A stretch of 64,000 nucleotides of DNA, taken from Oscillospiraceae bacterium (GTDB lineage: Bacteria > Bacillota > Clostridia > Oscillospirales > Oscillospiraceae). Within the stretch, counting starts at the first letter, position 1; each line of letters opens with the position of its first letter. Location of the stretch: NCBI GenBank assembly GCA_015068225.1, contig SVKX01000007.1:1-64000 (forward strand), read 5' to 3'. The position numbers and the translations under genes were made by a program. The notes under the pieces were generated by a model that ran no database searches, had not been told where the DNA came from, and saw only the letters and a program-made list of their open reading frames with translations. Below, piece by piece: positions 24,717 to 33,030 of this stretch.

Positions 24717-25880
24717 ATGAAACGGATCTTTCTGATTGTTTTGGATTCCTGCGGCATTGGCGCAATGCCGGACGCTGAAAGCTTTGGCGATGTGGGGGTC
24801 AATACCCTGGGCGCCTGCGCCGCTTCTTCCAAGCTTCACATTCCCAACCTGATTGCCGCCGGCTTGGGCAATATTGACGGCGTGGACTGCTTGCCTAAGA
24901 CAGCCGCTCCCACCGGCGCGGTGGCCCGCCTGACGGAAATGAGCATGGGCAAGGACACCACCATCGGCCACTGGGAGATCGCAGGTCTTATTTCCCCCGA
25001 TCCTCTGCCAACCTATCCTCAGGGCTTCCCCCGGGAGGTGCTGGATGCCTTTGAAGCCGCCACCGGACGGGGCTGCCTGTGCAACCTGCCCTATTCCGGC
25101 ACAGATGTGATCCGGGATTACGGCGAGGAGCAGCTTAGGACAGGAAAATGGATCGTATATACCTCCGCGGACTCCGTTTTTCAGGTGGCTGCTCACGAGG
25201 AATTGATCCCTCTGGAGGAGCTGTACGACGCCTGCCGCAAGGCCCGCTCCATTTTGCAGGGAAAGCACGGCGTAGGCCGGGTCATCGCCCGTCCCTATGT
25301 GGGCACACCCGGTAATTTTAAGCGAACTGCCAACCGCCACGACTATTCTCTGGAACCCCCGGCCCGAACCCTTCTGGACGCGGTCAAATCTGCAGGCCTC
25401 GACTCCATCGGCGTTGGCAAGATCTATGATATCTTTGCCGGCGTGGGAACTACCGAGCATGTCTATAACAAGAGCAATGCCGACGGCATGGCTCACACGC
25501 TGCATTATGCAAAAAAAGACTTCTCCGGCCTGTGCTTCGTCAATCTGGTGGATTTTGATATGCAGTTCGGTCACCGGCGGGATGTAGACGGTTACGCCAG
25601 CGCCCTCAGCGAGTTTGACGCATGGCTCCCCTCTCTTCTGGAAACGCTGAACGATGAGGATCTCGTTATGATCACTGCTGACCACGGCTGCGATCCTTCC
25701 TATACCGCCACCACCGACCATACCAGAGAGTATGTACCGCTGCTCATTCTGGGCAAGCAGGTAAAGCCCGTAAACCTTGGCACCCGCAAAAGCTTCGCCG
25801 ACATTGCCGCTACCGTGGCGGAATTGCTGAATGTACCGCTGGACACCCCCGGTATGAGCTTTGCAAAAGAAATCCTGTAG
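24717..25880 (+). CDS. deoB: phosphopentomutase
   Basis: Converts (deoxy)ribose 1-phosphate to the 5-phosphate, linking DeoD to DeoC. The 387-residue alkaline-phosphatase-superfamily enzyme shows metal-binding LDSCGIGAMPDA near the start, the nucleophile Thr in GKDTTIGHWEI (~82-92) and the metal ligands in VDFDMQFGHRRD and TADHGCDPS near the end. The ATG follows GAGGTG. It lies directly after a repeat element and 36 bases before cdd. Confidence 0.96.
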   Translation: MKRIFLIVLDSCGIGAMPDAESFGDVGVNTLGACAASSKLHIPNLIAAGLGNIDGVDCLPKTAAPTGAVARLTEMSMGKDTTIGHWEIAGLISPDPLPTYPQGFPREVLDAFEAATGRGCLCNLPYSGTDVIRDYGEEQLRTGKWIVYTSADSVFQVAAHEELIPLEELYDACRKARSILQGKHGVGRVIARPYVGTPGNFKRTANRHDYSLEPPARTLLDAVKSAGLDSIGVGKIYDIFAGVGTTEHVYNKSNADGMAHTLHYAKKDFSGLCFVNLVDFDMQFGHRRDVDGYASALSEFDAWLPSLLETLNDEDLVMITADHGCDPSYTATTDHTREYVPLLILGKQVKPVNLGTRKSFADIAATVAELLNVPLDTPGMSFAKEIL

Positions 25881-25916
25881 AATTTATGCAGATTGGCAGA
25901 AAGGAAGGTCATTTAT

Positions 25917-26342
25917 ATGACACCTGAAAAGCTTTGCGCCCTGGCAAAAGATGCCATGCACCACGCCTATGTTCCCTACTCCGGCTACAAGGTGGGCGCT
26001 GCTCTGCTTTGCGCGGATGGCAGCGTGTATCAGGGCTGCAATATCGAAAACGCAGCCTACTCCCCTACAAACTGCGCCGAGCGCACCGCCTTTTTCAAGG
26101 CTGTATATGACGGCCACCGCAGCTTTCAGGCCATTGCGGTCTGCGGCGGCAAGGATGGCATCATTACCGGCGCTTTTCCCCCCTGCGGCGTCTGTCGGCA
26201 GGTGATGCGGGAATTCTGTGAGGACGATTTTACGATCTATCTGGCAGGACCCGACGGCACATGGGAAGCGCTGACTTTGGCACAGCTGCTTCCCCACAGT
26301 TTTTCAGCCAAAAAGCACATGAACGGGGATGCAAAGTTGTAA
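25917..26342 (+). CDS. cdd: cytidine deaminase
   Basis: Zinc enzyme converting (deoxy)cytidine to (deoxy)uridine. The 141-residue protein has the zinc ligands and catalytic Glu in CAERTA (C53, E55) and PPCGVC (C90, C93), the standard tetrameric bacterial form. ATG 25917 is chosen because AAGGAAGG lies about 8 bases upstream; an in-frame TTG at 25893 lacks a ribosome binding site. Last gene of the salvage run tdk-deoC-deoD-deoB-cdd. Confidence 0.95.
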   Translation: MTPEKLCALAKDAMHHAYVPYSGYKVGAALLCADGSVYQGCNIENAAYSPTNCAERTAFFKAVYDGHRSFQAIAVCGGKDGIITGAFPPCGVCRQVMREFCEDDFTIYLAGPDGTWEALTLAQLLPHSFSAKKHMNGDAKL

Positions 26343-26367
26343 TTTCCTACAAACCTTTCTAAAACAG

Positions 26368-26396
26368 TTGATTTTTGTTTCCTTTTATGCGACAAT
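26368..26396 (+). promoter_or_regulatory. promoter of the BMP lipoprotein gene
   Basis: TTGATT (26368-26373), 17-bp spacer, GACAAT (26391-26396). A small inverted repeat (26402-26417) lies around the expected start of transcription and could be an operator. Confidence 0.6.
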
Positions 26397-26449
26397 AAGT
26401 GCGGTATAAAAATACCGGAAAAAACCAAAATTATTTGGAGGAATGAAAC

Positions 26450-27649
26450 ATGAAGAAGACTCTGGCACTGCTGCTGGCTGCCCTGATGGTCATGGGTCTG
26501 TTCGCCGGCTGTGCTGGCAGCGAGACTAACCCCACCGACACTACCGGCGCTGCATCCAAGTACAAGATCGCTATGGTTACCGACTACGGTGATATCACCG
26601 ACCAGTCCTTCAACCAGACCACCTGGGAAGCTGTTGTGAAGTTCGGCAAGGACAACAACATCCCCACCAAGTACTACAAGCCCACCACCAACGACACCAC
26701 CGGCCGTGTTGCTTCCGTGGAGCTGGCCATCGCTGAGGGTCACAATGTGATCGTTATGCCCGGCTACGCTTTCGGCGGCACCATCGTTGAGTGCGCTTCC
26801 GAGTACCCCAATGTCAAGTTCATCGCTCTGGACGTTGCCAAGGGTGACCTGCTGGAGACTGCTGTTGCCAACAAGGGTGAGCAGTACGACTACAACCCCG
26901 ATAACTGGGATCTGAGCAAGTATGTGGATATGAGCAATGTCTACTGTGCCATCTATCAGGAAGAGCTGGCCGGTTACATGGCTGGCTACGCCGCTGTCAA
27001 GCTGGGCTACACCAAGCTGGGCTTCCTGGGCGGCATGGCTGTTCCCGCTGTTATCCGCTATGGCTACGGCTTCGTGCAGGGTGTTGACGCTGCTGCCAAG
27101 GAGCTGAATATCAATGTTGACATGAACTACATCTACGGCGGTCAGTTCTTCGGCGATGCTGACATCACCGCTGTCATGGACACCTGGTACAAGGGCGGCA
27201 CTGAGGTCGTCTTCGCCTGCGGCGGTGGCATCTACACCTCCGCTGCTGAGGCTGCCAAGAAGGCCGGCGGCAAGGTCATCGGTGTTGACGTTGACCAGTC
27301 TGCTATCATCGACGGCGATTACGGCGAGGGCATGACTGTTACCTCCGCTATGAAGGGTCTGGCTCCCACCACCATCGACACCCTGACCGACGTTCTGATC
27401 AACGACAAGTGGGATGACTACAAGGGCAAGATCGAGACTCTGGGTCTGGTCTCCGGCGATGACGCTTCCCTGAACTACGTTCAGATCCCCGCTACTACCC
27501 AGTTCGTAGAGGGCAAGTTCACTGCTGCTGATTACGCTGCCATGGTCAAGGCTATGTTCGAGGGCACCATCAAGGTTTCCAACGACACTGCCAACGCCCC
27601 TGCCGTTTCCAATGTTGACGTCGAATACCTGGGCAACATCAAGGGCTAA
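26450..27649 (+). CDS. BMP-family nucleoside-binding lipoprotein
   Basis: Extracytoplasmic substrate-binding protein of a nucleoside ABC importer (PnrA/BmpA family). The 399-residue protein has a lipoprotein signal with lipobox FAGC near residue 22, then the family start YKIAMVTDYGDITDQSFNQ. Other family landmarks are HNVIVMPGYAFGG, LAGYMAGYAAVKLG, KLGFLGGMAVPAV and VVFACGGGIY. GGAGG precedes the ATG. Its codon use is strongly biased, indicating high expression. A terminator follows and the ATPase/permease genes have a separate promoter, an arrangement that gives excess binding protein over membrane components. Confidence 0.93.
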   Translation: MKKTLALLLAALMVMGLFAGCAGSETNPTDTTGAASKYKIAMVTDYGDITDQSFNQTTWEAVVKFGKDNNIPTKYYKPTTNDTTGRVASVELAIAEGHNVIVMPGYAFGGTIVECASEYPNVKFIALDVAKGDLLETAVANKGEQYDYNPDNWDLSKYVDMSNVYCAIYQEELAGYMAGYAAVKLGYTKLGFLGGMAVPAVIRYGYGFVQGVDAAAKELNINVDMNYIYGGQFFGDADITAVMDTWYKGGTEVVFACGGGIYTSAAEAAKKAGGKVIGVDVDQSAIIDGDYGEGMTVTSAMKGLAPTTIDTLTDVLINDKWDDYKGKIETLGLVSGDDASLNYVQIPATTQFVEGKFTAADYAAMVKAMFEGTIKVSNDTANAPAVSNVDVEYLGNIKG

Positions 27650-27662
27650 TTCCTATGCTATG

Positions 27663-27697
27663 AAAGAAACCGGCTTCGGCCGGTTTCTTTTTTGTTT
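27663..27697 (+). terminator. terminator after the BMP lipoprotein gene
   Basis: A 12-bp perfect stem (27663-27674 with 27679-27690), TTCG loop, then T-rich. It separates the binding protein from the transporter genes. Confidence 0.93.
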
Positions 27698-27744
27698 ATT
27701 TCTCAAAAAACCGGATAAAACTGCCAAAAACATCAAAATATATT

Positions 27745-27773
27745 TTGCAAAACTACCTATGCTATGGTATATT
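27745..27773 (+). promoter_or_regulatory. promoter of the nucleoside ABC ATPase/permease operon
   Basis: TTGCAA (27745-27750), 17-bp spacer, TATATT (27768-27773). Confidence 0.75.
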
Positions 27774-27833
27774 GGACTATATAGCCGCGGTACGGAGATT
27801 CACATCCTTCACCGCACAAGGAGGTATGCAGAA

Positions 27834-29360
27834 TTGGAAAACTACGCAGTGGAAATGCTGCACATCACGAAGCGGTTTCCCGGTATCATCGCCAATGACG
27901 ATATTACCCTGCAGCTGAAAAAGGGTGAGATCCACGCATTGCTGGGCGAGAATGGCGCCGGTAAATCCACCCTGATGAGTGTTTTGTTCGGCATGTATCA
28001 GGCCGAGGAAGGCATCATCAAAAAAGACGGTGTGGAGGTTAAGATCAACAACCCCAACGATGCCAACACCCTTGGCATCGGCATGGTGCATCAGCATTTC
28101 AAGCTGGTGGAGTGCTTCTCCGTTCTGGATAACATTATCCTGGGCGTGGAAAATACCAAAAACGGCATGCTTCAGCGAGGAGAGGCCCGGGAAAAGGTCT
28201 TGGCCCTGTCTGAGAGATACGGTCTGCGGGTCAACCCCGAGGCCCTGATCGAGGACATTTCCGTTGGTATGCAGCAGCGCACCGAAATTCTGAAGATGCT
28301 CTATCGGGACAATGAGATCCTGATCTTTGACGAGCCCACCGCAGTTCTGACCCCGCAGGAGATCGAAGAGCTCCTGCAGATTATGAAAAATCTGGCAGCA
28401 GAGGGCAAATCCATCCTCTTTATCTCCCACAAGCTCAATGAAATTATGTCCGTAGCCGATCGCTGCACCGTTCTCCGGAAGGGCAAGTATATCGGCACGG
28501 TAGACATCGCCGCCACATCCAAGGCAGAGCTTTCCCGGATGATGGTAGGCCGGGATGTGGAATTTGCCGTCAGCAAGGACGAGGCAAAGCCCGGCGATGT
28601 GGTTCTGGAGGTAGAAAACCTCACAGTTGCCTCCAAGATCAGCAAAAAGAATGCTGTGAGCAATGTGTCCTTCCAGGTTCGCGCCGGTGAGATCGTTTGC
28701 ATCGCCGGTATCGACGGTAACGGCCAGACCGAGCTGGTTTACGGCATCTCCGGTCTGGAGCCCACCATGGGCGGCAACGTCCGTCTGTTGGGGCAGGATA
28801 TCACCCACGCCCCCATCCGCAAGCGCTCTGTCTCCGGTATGAGCCACATCCCCGAGGACCGGCATAAGCACGGTCTGGTGCTGGATTACACGCTGGAGGA
28901 CAATATGATCCTGCAGCGCTACTTTGAGCCGGAGTTTACCAACAAGTTCGGCTTCCTGCGTCGCAAAAATATTCGTACCTATGCTGAGCGGCTGATCGAG
29001 GCCTATGACGTCCGCTCCGGTCAGGGCCCCATTACCGTCTCCCGGGCCATGTCCGGCGGCAATCAGCAGAAAGCCATCATCGCCCGTGAGATCGACAAGG
29101 ATCCCCAGCTTCTCATCGCCGTTCAGCCCACCCGCGGTCTGGATGTAGGCGCTATTGAATTCGTCCATAAGCAGATCGTAGCCCAGCGGGATGCGGGCAA
29201 GGCGGTGCTGCTGGTCTCTCTGGAGCTGGACGAAGTCATGACTGTGTCCGATCGCATTCTTGTAATGTACGAAGGTGAGATCGTCGGCGAGCTGGATCCC
29301 AAAAATACCACCGTAGAAGAGCTGGGCCTTTATATGGCCGGTGCCAGAAAGGAGGGGTGA
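27834..29360 (+). CDS. nucleoside ABC transporter, tandem ATP-binding protein
   Basis: A 508-residue protein with two fused nucleotide-binding domains, as in ribose/nucleoside importers (RbsA/NupA type). Domain 1 has Walker A GENGAGKST and signature SVGMQQR with Walker B ILIFDEPT. Domain 2 has a degenerate Walker A (GIDGNGQTEL) and signature SGGNQQK with LLIAVQPTRGLD in place of a standard Walker B. The start is a TTG at 27834: AAGGAGGT at 27818-27825 is 8 bases upstream, while the nearby ATG at 27826 is out of frame. It overlaps or adjoins two permease genes. Confidence 0.92.
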   Translation: MENYAVEMLHITKRFPGIIANDDITLQLKKGEIHALLGENGAGKSTLMSVLFGMYQAEEGIIKKDGVEVKINNPNDANTLGIGMVHQHFKLVECFSVLDNIILGVENTKNGMLQRGEAREKVLALSERYGLRVNPEALIEDISVGMQQRTEILKMLYRDNEILIFDEPTAVLTPQEIEELLQIMKNLAAEGKSILFISHKLNEIMSVADRCTVLRKGKYIGTVDIAATSKAELSRMMVGRDVEFAVSKDEAKPGDVVLEVENLTVASKISKKNAVSNVSFQVRAGEIVCIAGIDGNGQTELVYGISGLEPTMGGNVRLLGQDITHAPIRKRSVSGMSHIPEDRHKHGLVLDYTLEDNMILQRYFEPEFTNKFGFLRRKNIRTYAERLIEAYDVRSGQGPITVSRAMSGGNQQKAIIAREIDKDPQLLIAVQPTRGLDVGAIEFVHKQIVAQRDAGKAVLLVSLELDEVMTVSDRILVMYEGEIVGELDPKNTTVEELGLYMAGARKEG

Positions 29361-29365
29361 GCGCT

Positions 29366-30496
29366 GTGAAAAGAGAAAGAACTTCCCTGATCCGCAAGGA
29401 CGGTGTGCAGACATTGCTTGCCTCTCTGGCCTGCGTTCTGGGCGGTCTGCTGGTTGGCTACCTTGTGCTGCTGATCATTGAGCCCAGCGGTGCTTTTGAT
29501 GCCATCGTTGCGGTAATGACCAGCTTCTTCCGCTTCCCCGGTGCGCTGAAAATGAAATACTTTGGGCAAACCCTGGTGCGCACTGTGCCGCTGCTGCTGT
29601 GCGCCCTGTCTGTTCTGTTTGCCTATAAGGTTGGTATGTTCAACATCGGTGTTGCCGGCCAGTATGTAGCTGGTGCCTGCGCTGCACTGTATGCCGGCCT
29701 TGCCTGGAACCTTCCCTGGTATCTGTGCCTGCTGATCGGCATGGCCGCCGGTGCCCTGCTGGGCGCGCTGGCCGGTGCTCTGAAGACCTGGTGCAATGTA
29801 AATGTGGTTATTTCCGGCATCATGCTCAACTGGATCGTGCTATACCTGACCAATCTGATCCTGACAGAGGTAAAAAGCCCCAACAGTCCCTTTACCAAGA
29901 CTCTGCAGGGCACCAATCCCGATGCGCTGCTGCCCACTCTGGGCTTGGGCGCACTCTTTGGCAACGAAAAGAGCGTAACCATCGCCCTGCCTCTGGCCAT
30001 TGTGGTGGCGGTGGTGATCTGGATCGTCCTGAACAAGACCAAATTCGGCTATGAGCTGAAGGCCACCGGCAACAACTACCATGCTGCCAAATACTGCGGC
30101 ATGAAAGAAAACCGGAATATCATCCTGACCATGGTGATCTCCGGCGCGCTGGCAGGTCTGGGTGCAGGACTTTTGTATCTGACCGGCATTGAAGAATGGG
30201 AGACCACCATCTCTTCTGTTCCTGCCATGGGCTTTAACGGCATCGCTGTTGCCTTTCTTGGCGGTCTGAACCCCATTGGTTCCATTCTCTCCGCCTTCTT
30301 CATTCAGTATATTACTCTGGGCGGCGGCAATGTGGATCTGCAGGTCTATTGCTCCCAGATCTCCGGCCTGATCTCCAGCCTGATCATCTACCTGTGCGCA
30401 TTTGTGGGCTTCTTCCGCTTCTTTATCCAGAACCGCATCCGCAAAAGCGACGAGAAAAAAGAAGCCGCGTTAAAGGAAGGAGGGGCAGAGAAATGA
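29366..30496 (+). CDS. nucleoside ABC transporter permease 1
   Basis: Integral membrane subunit (about 376 residues, roughly 9-10 hydrophobic segments) of the BMP-type nucleoside importer. Typical features are VGMFNIGVAGQYVAGA, SGIMLNWIVLYL and the GMGFNGIAVAFLG-like segment (AMGFNGIAVAFLGGLNP). The GTG at 29366 is chosen since AGGAGG is about 10 bases upstream; the earlier GTG at 29357 is too close to it. It overlaps the next permease gene by 4 bases. Confidence 0.92.
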   Translation: MKRERTSLIRKDGVQTLLASLACVLGGLLVGYLVLLIIEPSGAFDAIVAVMTSFFRFPGALKMKYFGQTLVRTVPLLLCALSVLFAYKVGMFNIGVAGQYVAGACAALYAGLAWNLPWYLCLLIGMAAGALLGALAGALKTWCNVNVVISGIMLNWIVLYLTNLILTEVKSPNSPFTKTLQGTNPDALLPTLGLGALFGNEKSVTIALPLAIVVAVVIWIVLNKTKFGYELKATGNNYHAAKYCGMKENRNIILTMVISGALAGLGAGLLYLTGIEEWETTISSVPAMGFNGIAVAFLGGLNPIGSILSAFFIQYITLGGGNVDLQVYCSQISGLISSLIIYLCAFVGFFRFFIQNRIRKSDEKKEAALKEGGAEK

Positions 30497-31437
30497 TCCT
30501 TTTGACCCAATACACACTGATCTTTGCCTCCGTGCTGCTTCTGGTGGCGCTGGGCGGGTGCTTTGCCGAGCGCAGTGGCGTGATCAACATTGGCCTGGAA
30601 GGCATCATGGTCATTGGCGCCCTGGGCGGCGCACTGGTCATGAAGTTTATGCCCGCTTCTGTGGGCGCGCCTGTTCTGATCCTTTCCACTATTGCAGCCA
30701 GCGCTCTGTTTGGTCTATTGTTCTCCCTGTTCTTAGCGGTAGCCGCTATTAACTTCAAAGCAGACCAGACCATTACCGGCACAGCCATGAACATGCTGGC
30801 TACCGCTGCTGCCACTGTGGTGGTCAAGGCCATGAATACCGCGGCCTCCGGCGGCAACGATGTTTCCTCTGACATCGCCTATACCCACACCAAGGATCTG
30901 CTTCTGGTGCGCATCGGCTCTTTTGAATTCAACTGGTTCATGCTGGTGGCCGTGATCTGTCTGGTGGTGTCCTTCATCGCCCTGTATAAGACCCGCTTCG
31001 GTCTGCGGCTGCGTGCCTGCGGCGAGCATCCCCAAGCGGCAGACAGTGTCGGCATTAATGTCTACAAAATGCGTTATGCCGGCGTCCTGATCTCGGGCCT
31101 GTTGGGCGGTCTGGGCGGCATCGTATACATCACCGCCGGTGTCAGCGTTTGGAAATTTGAAAACGGCGTTGCAGGCTTTGGCTTCCTTGCTCTGGCTGTT
31201 ATGATCTTTGGCGCATGGCATCCTGTGAAGATCGCCCTGGCGGCGCTGCTGTTTGGCTTCTTCCGGGCACTGGGCAATGTGTACTCCGGCTTTGACTTTA
31301 TGCTGGCGCTGAACATTCCCAGCGTAGTGTACAATATGCTGCCGTATATCATTTCCCTGATCGTCCTCGCCTTTACCTCCAAAAAGTCCCGGGCCCCCAA
31401 GGCCGAGGGCATCCCCTACGACAAGGGCAGCCGATAG
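30493..31437 (+). CDS. nucleoside ABC transporter permease 2
   Basis: Second membrane subunit, 314 residues, with the family motif ERSGVINIGLEGIMVIGALGGA near the N-terminus and RACGEHPQAADSVGINVYKMRY in the middle. ATG 30493 overlaps the stop of permease 1, so the pair is coupled. Together with the ATPase and the BMP lipoprotein it completes a nucleoside importer that should feed tdk, cdd and the deo enzymes immediately upstream. Confidence 0.93.
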   Translation: MILLTQYTLIFASVLLLVALGGCFAERSGVINIGLEGIMVIGALGGALVMKFMPASVGAPVLILSTIAASALFGLLFSLFLAVAAINFKADQTITGTAMNMLATAAATVVVKAMNTAASGGNDVSSDIAYTHTKDLLLVRIGSFEFNWFMLVAVICLVVSFIALYKTRFGLRLRACGEHPQAADSVGINVYKMRYAGVLISGLLGGLGGIVYITAGVSVWKFENGVAGFGFLALAVMIFGAWHPVKIALAALLFGFFRALGNVYSGFDFMLALNIPSVVYNMLPYIISLIVLAFTSKKSRAPKAEGIPYDKGSR

Positions 31438-31447
31438 TCCCATCTTC

Positions 31448-31482
31448 AAGACCGTTCTTGCTCCGGCAAGAACGGTCTTTGA
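31448..31482 (+). terminator. terminator after the nucleoside transporter operon
   Basis: A 13-bp perfect stem (31448-31460 with 31467-31479) and 6-base loop; the T tract is short. Confidence 0.8.
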
Positions 31483-31511
31483 ATTATATTTGGACTTTTT
31501 GTAAAATTTTC

Positions 31512-31540
31512 TTGCTTTCTGGAAGAAAAAAGGATATACT
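31512..31540 (+). promoter_or_regulatory. promoter of the nucleobase permease gene
   Basis: TTGCTT (31512-31517), 17-bp spacer, TATACT (31535-31540). Confidence 0.75.
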
Positions 31541-31648
31541 TTTGCTTGGAGATAAGATTTGATGAAGGAGGAAATGCACAAGTCTTTTGGGGCATTTTCT
31601 CTTTTTTTGGATCGCATTTCAAAAACAAAACATACTGGAGGATACAAA

Positions 31649-32980
31649 ATGAACCTGATCTATGGCATCAAAGACAAGCCCAAGTTCGGCCAGATGCTGA
31701 TCTTCGCTCTGCAGCAGGTCTTGGCCATCCTGGCAGCAACCATCGTCGTACCCGTTATCGTCGGTAACGGTATGAGCCAGTCTGCCGCCCTCTTCGGCGC
31801 AGGCGTCGGCACCATCGTTTACCAGCTGTTCACCAAGTTTCGCAGTCCCGTGTTCCTGGGCTCTTCCTTTGCTTTCATTGGCCCCATGGCCGCAGCCTTT
31901 GGCGGCGCGGTTTCCGCATCCGCAGGCTTTGCCGGTCTGATCATCGGCGCAGCCTTCGCAGGTCTCGTTTATGTGATCATCGCTGCTGTTGTTAAATTTG
32001 TTGGTGTTAACTGGATCAACAAGCTGATGCCCGCCGTGGTTATCGGACCCACCGTGGCTTTGATCGGTCTGTCCCTGGCTGGTGCTGCTATCAACGATGT
32101 GTTCTCCTACGGTGAGAAGACCACCTTTGGCACATCTTCTTACTTTATTATGAATTCCATCACTTGGCCCTCTCTGGTCTGTGCCCTGGTTACTTTGCTG
32201 GTGGTTGTTGTCACTTCTACCTACGGCAAGAAGATGTTTAAGCTGATCCCCTTCATCTTCGGCATCCTGGCCGGCTATGTTGTAGCCGTCATCTTCACCC
32301 TTTGCGGCATTCCCGTCGTCGACTTCTCCCTGTTCCAGAATATGCAGATCTTTGCTGTTCCCCAGTTCACCTTCCTGGAAGCTATGAACGGTGTAAAGGA
32401 CATTGATCTCAATTATATTGTCACTATTGTTGTAGCATACGTTCCCGTAGCTTTCGTGGTCTTTGCGGAGCATCTGGCAGACCACAAGAACCTCAGCTCC
32501 ATCATCGGTGAGGATCTGCTGGAGAACCCCGGCCTGCACCGCACCCTGCTGGGTGACGGCATTGGTTCTGCTGTGGGCGCATTCTTCGGCGGCTGTCCCA
32601 ACACCACCTACGGCGAGTCCGTTGGCTGCGTTGCTATCACCCGTAACGCTTCTGTCATCACCATCACCACCGCTGCCATTATGTGCATCGTGATCTCCTT
32701 CTTTGGACCCTTTGTAGCTTTCCTGGATTCCATTCCCGGCTGTGTTATGGGCGGTGTGTGCATCACCCTGTACGGCTTCATCGCCGTCTCCGGCCTGAAG
32801 ATGATCCAGAAGGTAGACCTGAATCAGAACAAGAACCTGTTTGTGGTCGCCGCCATCCTGATCCCCGGCATCGGCGGCATGGCTATGGATATTAGCCATG
32901 TTTACATTTCCAACATCGCCTGCGCCCTGATCCTGGGTATCATCATCAATGTGCTGCTGTCCAAGGGCAAGGAAGAATAA
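31649..32980 (+). CDS. uracil/xanthine permease, NCS2 family
   Basis: Nucleobase:cation symporter with about 12-14 transmembrane segments in 443 residues. Family features: QQVLAILAATIVVPVIVG near the N-terminus, the conserved Glu in FAEHLADHKN (UraA-type substrate site), and the signature GGCPNTTYGES. Uracil is more likely than xanthine from the AEHLADHKN region. ATG 31649 follows GGAGGA. The ~100-base leader contains a weak AAATGC/GCATTT hairpin before a T run (31570-31610) that might attenuate. It extends the nucleoside uptake set to free bases. Confidence 0.93.
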   Translation: MNLIYGIKDKPKFGQMLIFALQQVLAILAATIVVPVIVGNGMSQSAALFGAGVGTIVYQLFTKFRSPVFLGSSFAFIGPMAAAFGGAVSASAGFAGLIIGAAFAGLVYVIIAAVVKFVGVNWINKLMPAVVIGPTVALIGLSLAGAAINDVFSYGEKTTFGTSSYFIMNSITWPSLVCALVTLLVVVVTSTYGKKMFKLIPFIFGILAGYVVAVIFTLCGIPVVDFSLFQNMQIFAVPQFTFLEAMNGVKDIDLNYIVTIVVAYVPVAFVVFAEHLADHKNLSSIIGEDLLENPGLHRTLLGDGIGSAVGAFFGGCPNTTYGESVGCVAITRNASVITITTAAIMCIVISFFGPFVAFLDSIPGCVMGGVCITLYGFIAVSGLKMIQKVDLNQNKNLFVVAAILIPGIGGMAMDISHVYISNIACALILGIIINVLLSKGKEE

Positions 32981-32999
32981 TTTCCCACTCCAAAAATCT

Positions 33000-33030
33000 A
33001 GAGGGCGTCTTACGACGCCCTCTCTTTTTT
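33000..33030 (+). terminator. terminator between the permease and GH3 genes
   Basis: A 10-bp perfect stem (33000-33009 with 33014-33023), TTAC loop, T-rich tail, between convergent genes. Confidence 0.92.

Noticed and set aside
23147..24832. 561-residue minus-strand open frame over deoC-deoD
   Set aside because: It runs through two genes and a repeat element and has no family match; the real genes are on the plus strand.
26402..26417. Terminator between cdd and the BMP lipoprotein gene
   Set aside because: The stem is only about 5 bp and the following bases are A-rich, not T-rich on the coding strand.
26450..29360. Ribose or galactose importer rather than nucleoside importer
   Set aside because: The binding protein has BMP/PnrA motifs rather than the RbsB type, and both permeases show the nucleoside-type VGMFNIG and ERSGVINIGLEG motifs.
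31565..31648. Earlier start codon or leader peptide for the uracil/xanthine permease
   Set aside because: The in-frame ATG at 31574 is only about 2 bases from its AGGAGG-like sequence and adds residues not expected in NCS2 proteins; ATG 31649 has a well-spaced site.
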